DNA from: Desulfobulbus sp.
GTDB taxonomy: Bacteria; Desulfobacterota; Desulfobulbia; Desulfobulbales; Desulfobulbaceae
Assembly (NCBI GenBank): GCA_030600525.1
Contig: JAUVLX010000083.1
Span: forward strand, 1-11,503
Direction of reading: 5' to 3'
Length of the DNA stretch: 11,503 nucleotides
Shown here piece by piece: positions 6,502 to 11,503 of this stretch; the first letter of the stretch is position 1, and every line of letters begins with the position of its first letter. The notes below the pieces were generated by a model that searched no databases, had not been told where the DNA came from, and was given only the letters and a program-made list of their open reading frames with translations. The position numbers and the translations under genes were made by a program.

Positions 6502-7872
6502 TTAATCCTTCGCTTTTTGTTCTTCATATCGCTGTAGTTTCCGGTAAAGCGTTTTTCGGTCTACCTGAAGGATTCGCGATGTTAAGGTTCTGTTGCCGCC
6601 TGTTGTTTTAAGAACATGCATAATATAGCGGCGCTCCATTTCCTCCATTGAGATCATCTCCATGGGGTCTTGGTCTCCTACCAGGATATATTCATTTTTA
6701 AAGAGACGTATCTTTTCGGGCAGATCTTCTGGTAAAATTTTATCGAAACAGGTCAGGGCTACTGCATGTTCAATGGCATTACGGAGCTCACGAACGTTTC
6801 CAGGCCAGGAATAATCAAGCAGTTTTGCCGCAGCATTATCTGCAATGCCTGTAACCGCTTTATTCTGTTTTAATGAAAAATGGTTGACGAATTTTCGTGC
6901 CAGCAGCAGTATATCCGTTCCCCGCGAACGCAGCGGTGGCATCTCAAGTTGAATGACATTGAGTCGGTAAAACAAATCTTCTCTAAACAGACCATCTTCG
7001 ACGGCTGACTCCAGGTCTCGATTGGTTGCAGCAATTATTCGCACATTAAAAGGGCGTTCTGTCATTCCACCGACCGGTCTGACACAGCGCTCTTCAAGAG
7101 CTCTTAACAGTTTGGGTTGCAAATCCAGCGGGATTTCACCAACCTCGTCAAGGAACAATGTGCCGCCATCTGCTTCGAGAAATAATCCTTTATTGTGTGC
7201 ACCGGCATCTGTAAATGCTCCTTTTTTATGACCGAAAAGTTCACTCTCAAGAAGCTGGCCAGGCATGGCTGCACAGTTAATAGTCACCAGTGAATGGTTT
7301 TTTCTTCGGCTATGGGTATGTACGGCCCTGGCGACCAGTTCCTTACCAGAACCACTCTCGCCGGTGATTAGCAGAGAGGCTTCGGAGTCCGCAATTCGGC
7401 TTAGTTGTGTAAAGAGCGCCTCCATTGCAGGACTTTCACCAAGGAGATTATCAAAATGAAAGGGTTGTTTGGCCGCATTGCTCAGCTTTTTTACTGTTTG
7501 TTGTAGATTTCTGTACCGCACCGCCCGCTGAAGTGACATCGCTAGAATATCAAGATCCAGCGGTTTGGTGACGAAATCATATGCTCCTGCCCTGATTGCT
7601 GCTATTGCGGTATCCATACTGCCGAAAGCCGTCATTATGATTACTGGTATATCCGGCAAATTGGCGACTATGGATGTACAAATATCCAGTCCGTTCATAT
7701 CAGGCAGGTTAATGTCTGCGAGAACCACGTCGGTAGCATGTAAATCAACGGCAGCCAGCCCTTTTTTGCCTGAAATATATGTTGTCACCGAAAAGTTTCT
7801 TCGGCTGAGCCCGGCTGTCAATAAATCGCACATGTCCTGATCATCTTCGATCACAAGAATATTGCCGTTCAT
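6502..7872 (-). CDS. NtrC-family sigma-54-dependent response regulator
   Basis: A 456-residue transcription activator with three domains. REC (about 4-115): acidic pocket E9-D10-D11, phosphoacceptor D53 in LADINLP, T81 and K103 in the VTKPLD loop. AAA+ (about 142-370): Walker A GESGSGKE (171-178), sigma-54-contacting loop GAFTDA (218-223), Walker B GGTLFLDE (236-243), arginine-finger region FYRLNVIQLEMPPLRSR. C-terminal Fis-type helix-turn-helix (about 424-449): GGNRTLTSRILQVDRKTLYRKL. The GAFTGA loop has Asp in place of the second Gly; Phe and Thr, the residues that matter most, are kept. The start is ATG 7872, overlapping the kinase stop as TAATG with AAGGA 9 nt upstream; the longer frame from 7911 adds 13 residues inside the kinase gene. 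The likely target is the promoter at 5927-5943, judged by proximity and promoter class. It resembles ZraR/HydG-type regulators, but the signal is unknown. Confidence 0.95.
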   Translation of the reverse strand: MNGNILVIEDDQDMCDLLTAGLSRRNFSVTTYISGKKGLAAVDLHATDVVLADINLPDMNGLDICTSIVANLPDIPVIIMTAFGSMDTAIAAIRAGAYDFVTKPLDLDILAMSLQRAVRYRNLQQTVKKLSNAAKQPFHFDNLLGESPAMEALFTQLSRIADSEASLLITGESGSGKELVARAVHTHSRRKNHSLVTINCAAMPGQLLESELFGHKKGAFTDAGAHNKGLFLEADGGTLFLDEVGEIPLDLQPKLLRALEERCVRPVGGMTERPFNVRIIAATNRDLESAVEDGLFREDLFYRLNVIQLEMPPLRSRGTDILLLARKFVNHFSLKQNKAVTGIADNAAAKLLDYSWPGNVRELRNAIEHAVALTCFDKILPEDLPEKIRLFKNEYILVGDQDPMEMISMEEMERRYIMHVLKTTGGNRTLTSRILQVDRKTLYRKLQRYEEQKAKD

Positions 7873-9338
7873 TACTCGTTTTCCTTTATAGGGAGGTAAA
7901 CAGAAAAACACGCACCGTTTAGCACGCTACTCTCAACATCAATCCAGCCACCGTGCTCTTCAATAATCCCATGAGCAATAGACAGCCCTAGGCCTGTGCC
8001 GGTACTAATGGTTTTTGTTGTGAAAAATGGTGTGAAAATATGCTCCAGAACTTCCTTGCAGATGCCTTCGCCTTCATCCACAATTCGTATTTTTAAAAAG
8101 CGTTGTGGGGTCTGATTTTCAGATTGAAGCCCGGCTAGAAATTCATTGGTAACACTGACAGAGACTGTTCCACCATCGGGCATTGCCTGAACACTGTTTA
8201 TCAGCAGGTTGATCATGACCTGTTGAATCTGAGAACCGTCAACACTCAGAACTACCTCAGCTTCTTCATCTTTATTCAAGGCAAAGGTTACATGCTGCTT
8301 GCTGCTCATTGGATGAAGGAGCTGAAATATTTGCTTTATGAGCATAACTATATTTTCCGAGGCAATATGTTGCTCGGGACGCCTCGTGAAATCAAGTAAT
8401 TGCCGGATGATGAGGGTCATTCGTTCGGCCTGATTTTTGATGATAGCAGCGCACTTTTTTGTTTCCTCTGCGTCCAGGTCATCGCAGATGATCATTTTGG
8501 CTCTGCCGTCAACCACATTCAGCGGTGTTCCTATTTCGTGAGCTATCCCGGCTGATATGAGGCCAAATGTTGAGAGACGTTCTGTATGCCGAAGCTGATC
8601 AAGGGTTTTAAGGCGGGCATCGTATTCAAATTTAATTTTTTCTTTGGCTATGACCAGGCTTGAACACATATCGTTCATTGTTTTTGCTAAATCGGCAAGC
8701 TCATCAGTACCAATCACTGTATGATTTCCCCTGAGATCTCCTTGCCCAATCCGTTTTGCCTGTTTGGTGAGCCTGTTTAAGGGGATGCGGATTTTTCGAT
8801 GAATAAAAAAATAAAGAATCACACCGCAAACCAGCACAAGTACGGCGGTAATGGTAATCGCACGAACCCACATCCTTCCCGAATAGATCTGCAGGGCAGA
8901 AAATGTCTGTCGTAATTCCAGTGCTCCATTTCTCTCCTGGCCTATATTTACAGGAATATAGGTGTATAGGAGCGTCTCACCACTTGGATCATGAATTTTT
9001 AAAGTGGTTGTTTTTCTCAAATTCAGTTTTTCCAATTGTTCTTTGTCGCCAGTTGCGACTATGGCATCATTGGGAAAGTTATCCGCCCATACCCAGCGAA
9101 TGCGTATCATCCCGGACTTGCTCGCGTCCTCAATCAGCTCCAGCGATTTTATTTCACCACTTTCTTGCCAGGTATGAGCAATCATGCCGGAAATGCTATT
9201 ACCTGTTTGCAAGGCGTTGGTCACCATATCTGTTTCAAATTGCTCGACCTCAGCTCGGAAATTCAAATATTCATCGATTCCGATCAGAAGGATCATTCCA
9301 AGAAGAAGATACCCCAGTAGGTGGTAGAAAAGCTTCAT
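7872..9338 (-). CDS. Membrane sensor histidine kinase, partner of the NtrC-type regulator
   Basis: A 488-residue kinase. TM1 is at about 4-22, a periplasmic sensor region of about 135 residues with no recognised motif at 23-158, TM2 at about 160-179, a HAMP domain at about 180-232 and a short coiled linker. The dimerisation/phosphoacceptor H-box GIAHEIGTPLN has H267. The HATPase has N-box NLLINSVQA (377-385), G1 DEGEGI (421-426), F-box FTPFFTTK (435-442) and G2 GTGLGLS (447-453), all intact. H-box and HATPase style are those of the NtrB/ZraS group that feeds sigma-54 activators. It should autophosphorylate and pass phosphate to D53 of the regulator encoded directly after it (TAATG overlap). 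ATG 9338 is the only early Met and is followed at once by TM1, but no good Shine-Dalgarno precedes it. The ligand is not evident; a redox- or metabolite-related cue would suit the target operon but is inference. Confidence 0.94.
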   Translation of the reverse strand: MKLFYHLLGYLLLGMILLIGIDEYLNFRAEVEQFETDMVTNALQTGNSISGMIAHTWQESGEIKSLELIEDASKSGMIRIRWVWADNFPNDAIVATGDKEQLEKLNLRKTTTLKIHDPSGETLLYTYIPVNIGQERNGALELRQTFSALQIYSGRMWVRAITITAVLVLVCGVILYFFIHRKIRIPLNRLTKQAKRIGQGDLRGNHTVIGTDELADLAKTMNDMCSSLVIAKEKIKFEYDARLKTLDQLRHTERLSTFGLISAGIAHEIGTPLNVVDGRAKMIICDDLDAEETKKCAAIIKNQAERMTLIIRQLLDFTRRPEQHIASENIVMLIKQIFQLLHPMSSKQHVTFALNKDEEAEVVLSVDGSQIQQVMINLLINSVQAMPDGGTVSVSVTNEFLAGLQSENQTPQRFLKIRIVDEGEGICKEVLEHIFTPFFTTKTISTGTGLGLSIAHGIIEEHGGWIDVESSVLNGACFSVYLPIKENE

Positions 9339-9694
9339 AAGGTTCTATTGTGTTATTGCGGCTCAACGCTAGCATTTATGGCGGGCCGCTGGGTTATTTG
9401 CAGTTAAGACGATTTTAAAAGAAGGTGGCGTTGCGAGAGACAGGCCCAAAGTTTTACTATTTTAAAATTATTTGGGAGCAGTTTTTCCACTTAACAGGCG
9501 TTGTATGTACCACCGGATGTGACAGAGCACAATATGCAGTTAGAAACGCTGCCGGAAAAATCATCCTACGTGGATGTTTGGTAAAGCTGGGTGGGGACAG
9601 GCAGGTAGGACAAAAAAAACCGGGTAAGGCTGGGGGTAAATGAGATAACGGCTGTGCCGTTAGGAAAAAACCTGGGTGCCAAGTGTTGTCGAGG
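9339..9694. other. 356-bp gap between the diguanylate cyclase and kinase genes
   Basis: No gene is supported here. A hairpin lies just past the cyclase stop (9646-9662). A good sigma-54 -24 half-site (TTGGCAC, 9682-9676, minus strand) lacks its -12 partner. A sigma-70 promoter for the kinase-regulator pair is expected in this stretch, but no -35/-10 pair stands out. Confidence 0.5.
9646..9662 (-). terminator. Possible weak terminator after the diguanylate cyclase gene
   Basis: A perfect 7-bp stem TAACGGC/GCCGTTA with a 3-nt loop lies 33 nt beyond the cyclase stop. On the minus strand it is followed by ATCTCATTTACC, which has few consecutive T, so termination would be inefficient at best. Confidence 0.35.
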
Positions 9695-10948
9695 TTAAGT
9701 ATTTGCGATGCAAATTCTATTTCTTCCTGTATTTTTGGATTTATACAGGGCTTTATCAGCATTGTTGACAAGTCTTTTGGCATCACCTTCCGCTGTTGCA
9801 AGAGATGAGACCCCGATGCTTGCGGTAAGAAAAATGGTCTTGCCCGCACTCACAGTGACAGGAGTTTTTTGGATGGTATGTAAAATCCGTTCAGCAAGAA
9901 TTATGGAATTCTCTTCATCGGTATTCGGGACAAGTATTATGAATTCCTCGCCACCGTATCTGCCTGCGGAATCGGTTTTTCGAATTGCGTCTTTGAGGGT
10001 TTGTGCAATGGCTTTAAGAGCGTCATCACCTGCGCTATGGCCGTAGGTGTCATTTACTTCCTTGAAGTGATCAATATCTAATAAAAATATAGAAAATGGT
10101 GCATTGTAACGATTGGCTCGCTCAATTTCCCGGTGGAATTCCCATTCTATTCTCCCTCGATTATTCAGTTGGGTAAGGGGGTCATGGGTCGAGGTATACT
10201 CTATTTTACGCAAAAGCCTGGTGCCTGTGAGGTCAAAGAGCAGTAACCCCAGGGTACCTGCAAGCCAAATCCAGAAATACGTCAGTCTGGTTCTCCGTTT
10301 TAGGGCTTGGTATTGCGCATCATGGGGTGCCCTGTCAATTATGATGCTGAGGCCGCCAACGACCTCACTGGTGTCATCCGCCGCATAGTCATGGCATCGA
10401 TCACATTTTTTCTGACGTTTGATGGGATACATCAGCCTAAAGACGTTTTCGGTATCAGTTTTAATATCTGCCTGTACCTTTTTACTCCCGCTTTGCAGAT
10501 GATCCAGACTCTCTTTTTCCCAGGTATCCGGTTTACCGGACGGGTTAATCGGGTTGTATGCAATTAGCCGTATTTGATCGTTTGAAGTCGTTCCAAATTC
10601 TTTGAGAATTTTCCGAAGAACTGTTGGTGAATGTAAAATGTTAAGTTTACGACCGGAATGAGTTTCAATCTCTCTTTCTTTTATATGGGCCAGTTGGGTT
10701 TGTGGTTGAATATCAGCAGCGATTTCGACATACACATCACCATGACCGCCAATCCAACGTCGTAAAATTTGCGTCTGCTGACCAAGAGCCTCTGCTTTTA
10801 AGGCTATCAATTTATCATGATGCTCGAGTTCTGCGTCAATAAACCAAAAGTATAGTGCTGTAAGGATGCCTGTCCAGGTAACAAAACCAATGACGACAAT
10901 GAAATGAAGGGATTTTGTTTTACTCTGTTCGTAGATTGGAATGCGCAT
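9695..10948 (-). CDS. Membrane diguanylate cyclase with DUF3365 (Tll0287-like) c-haem sensor domain
   Basis: A 417-residue protein predicted to make cyclic di-GMP from two GTP. TM1 is at about 15-37. The periplasmic sensor (about 40-220) carries CDRCH at 182-186, a CXXCH c-type haem attachment motif placed near the end of the domain as in DUF3365/Tll0287-like sensors. TM2 is at about 222-240. The cytoplasmic GGDEF domain (about 250-415) starts at DPLTQLNNR, has the metal/substrate segment LLDIDHFKEVNDTYGH, active site GGEEF at 332-336 and the inhibitory RXXD site at R323-D326, so it looks active and product-inhibited. Sensing is therefore probably redox state or a haem ligand in the periplasm. 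The start is ATG 10948 by lack of an alternative; no strong Shine-Dalgarno is visible. It is on the same strand as the kinase genes but 356 bp away, so it is probably a separate transcription unit. Confidence 0.93.
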   Translation of the reverse strand: MRIPIYEQSKTKSLHFIVVIGFVTWTGILTALYFWFIDAELEHHDKLIALKAEALGQQTQILRRWIGGHGDVYVEIAADIQPQTQLAHIKEREIETHSGRKLNILHSPTVLRKILKEFGTTSNDQIRLIAYNPINPSGKPDTWEKESLDHLQSGSKKVQADIKTDTENVFRLMYPIKRQKKCDRCHDYAADDTSEVVGGLSIIIDRAPHDAQYQALKRRTRLTYFWIWLAGTLGLLLFDLTGTRLLRKIEYTSTHDPLTQLNNRGRIEWEFHREIERANRYNAPFSIFLLDIDHFKEVNDTYGHSAGDDALKAIAQTLKDAIRKTDSAGRYGGEEFIILVPNTDEENSIILAERILHTIQKTPVTVSAGKTIFLTASIGVSSLATAEGDAKRLVNNADKALYKSKNTGRNRICIANT

Positions 10949-11503
10949 GTTGAAAAGGTGGTGGAAAGAAGGTTGAAGGTCTGTATTAGACCTAGTTCTT
11001 TTTATTTGGCTTTCCCTGTTGCTGACTCCTTAAATACGGTTATGGCCAATGTGCTGCTTGTCTGCAAACAGTGTATCGTTTCGTTGGTTGTTGAGCAAAT
11101 TTTTCTTTCAAAGAATTGTCAGGGGATATCTTTCGCCACGAGCCTCTTTTTTCCTCAAAGGCAGGAGATGCGTTGCTGTTTTGTTTGATCAGGCCCCCAC
11201 CATGAGCAGCTATAGATCATTATGACGACAAACCTGTGGCTTGATTCAGCTCACAGGCCTTCTGTGGCGCCAAGATGATCATCGCATCGAGATAACATGA
11301 GCTTCTGATTCAATGTATAAGGCCGCAGTATAGGCTGGCTTGGTTCTTGGTTGAAAATAACCACCTTTTTTGCTCCAAATGCACCAGTTTTTACCTAGAA
11401 CCTTCAAAAGACTGAATTCGTTTATTCAAATTGTATCGAAATTATAACAGCCTAGATGGGTTTTTGGGCTGTGGTATGAAACATGCTAGTGTTATTAGAG
11501 ATG
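10949..11503. other. 555-bp region upstream of the diguanylate cyclase with no supported gene
   Basis: No frame here looks coding. An isolated AAGGAG on the minus strand (near 11030) has no start codon at usable distance. The promoter of the cyclase should lie here; TTGCAG-N17-CATAAC on the minus strand near 11050-11080 is a weak candidate only. Two imperfect hairpins are visible: CCTGTG...CACAGG at about 11231-11255 and ACAGCC...GGCTGT at 11447-11472. Confidence 0.5.

Noticed and set aside
9667..9682. TTGGCAC-N5-TTTT upstream of the kinase gene on the minus strand
   Set aside because: The -24 half is perfect but the -12 GC is absent, and the site is about 340 bp from the kinase start.
9425..9849. 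Frames on both strands in the gap after the cyclase (plus 9425-9643, minus 9457-9849)
   Set aside because: The minus frame overlaps the cyclase C-terminus in another frame and is Pro-rich low-quality translation. The plus frame lacks a ribosome binding site. Neither shows a domain or a pattern of coding composition.
10904..11188. Plus-strand 94-codon frame overlapping the start of the diguanylate cyclase
   Set aside because: It starts inside the cyclase coding region on the opposite strand, has no Shine-Dalgarno and no recognisable features.
1..11503. CRISPR arrays, tRNA or rRNA genes, riboswitches, phage genes
   Set aside because: No regularly spaced repeats, tRNA-like cloverleaf, rRNA segments or phage-type genes were seen on either strand by reading; a dedicated covariance-model search was not possible.

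Overview
The window reads as part of a chromosome from an anaerobic, moderate-GC Gram-negative bacterium. Most likely it is a member of the Desulfobacterota (sulfate- or sulfur-metabolising, Desulfobulbales-like). This is an inference from the mix of a group 4 hydrogenase-type membrane module, an NtrC-type two-component system with its sigma-54 promoter, and a haem-sensing diguanylate cyclase. No rRNA or marker gene fixes the taxon. Every gene I can support lies on the minus strand, so transcription runs from high to low coordinates.

In transcription order: (1) 10949-11503 has no convincing gene. (2) 9695-10948 encodes a membrane diguanylate cyclase whose N-terminal DUF3365/Tll0287-like sensor contains a CXXCH c-haem motif. 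(3) After a 356-bp gap, 9338-6502 encodes a membrane histidine kinase and an NtrC-family response regulator (REC-AAA+-Fis), coupled by a TAATG overlap. (4) A 628-bp gap follows. At its hyf-proximal end is a textbook sigma-54 promoter, TGGCAC-N5-TTGC (5927-5943). (5) That promoter leads into two tandem small paralogous proteins of unknown function (80 and 89 aa; 5631-5873 and 5129-5398). They are separated by a 144-bp miniature inverted-repeat element inserted at CTAG. (6) Next comes the membrane arm of a hydrogenase-4 / formate-hydrogenlyase-type, complex I-related enzyme: hyfB, hyfC, hyfE and hyfF. hyfF runs off the left edge.

The simplest functional model is that the kinase-regulator pair activates sigma-54 RNA polymerase at the promoter at about 5930. 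That would switch on a transcript carrying the two small genes and the hyf membrane arm. HyfB and HyfF are antiporter-like, ion-pumping subunits. HyfC is the NuoH-like subunit that links membrane and peripheral arms. HyfE is a NuoK-like small membrane subunit. The catalytic subunits (HyfG/HyfI or their Ni-free 'Ehr' relatives) would lie beyond position 1, so the window cannot show whether the complex is a true hydrogenase.

The least described parts are the pair of small paralogs at the head of the operon and the mobile miniature element sitting between them. The individual large genes are members of well-known families.
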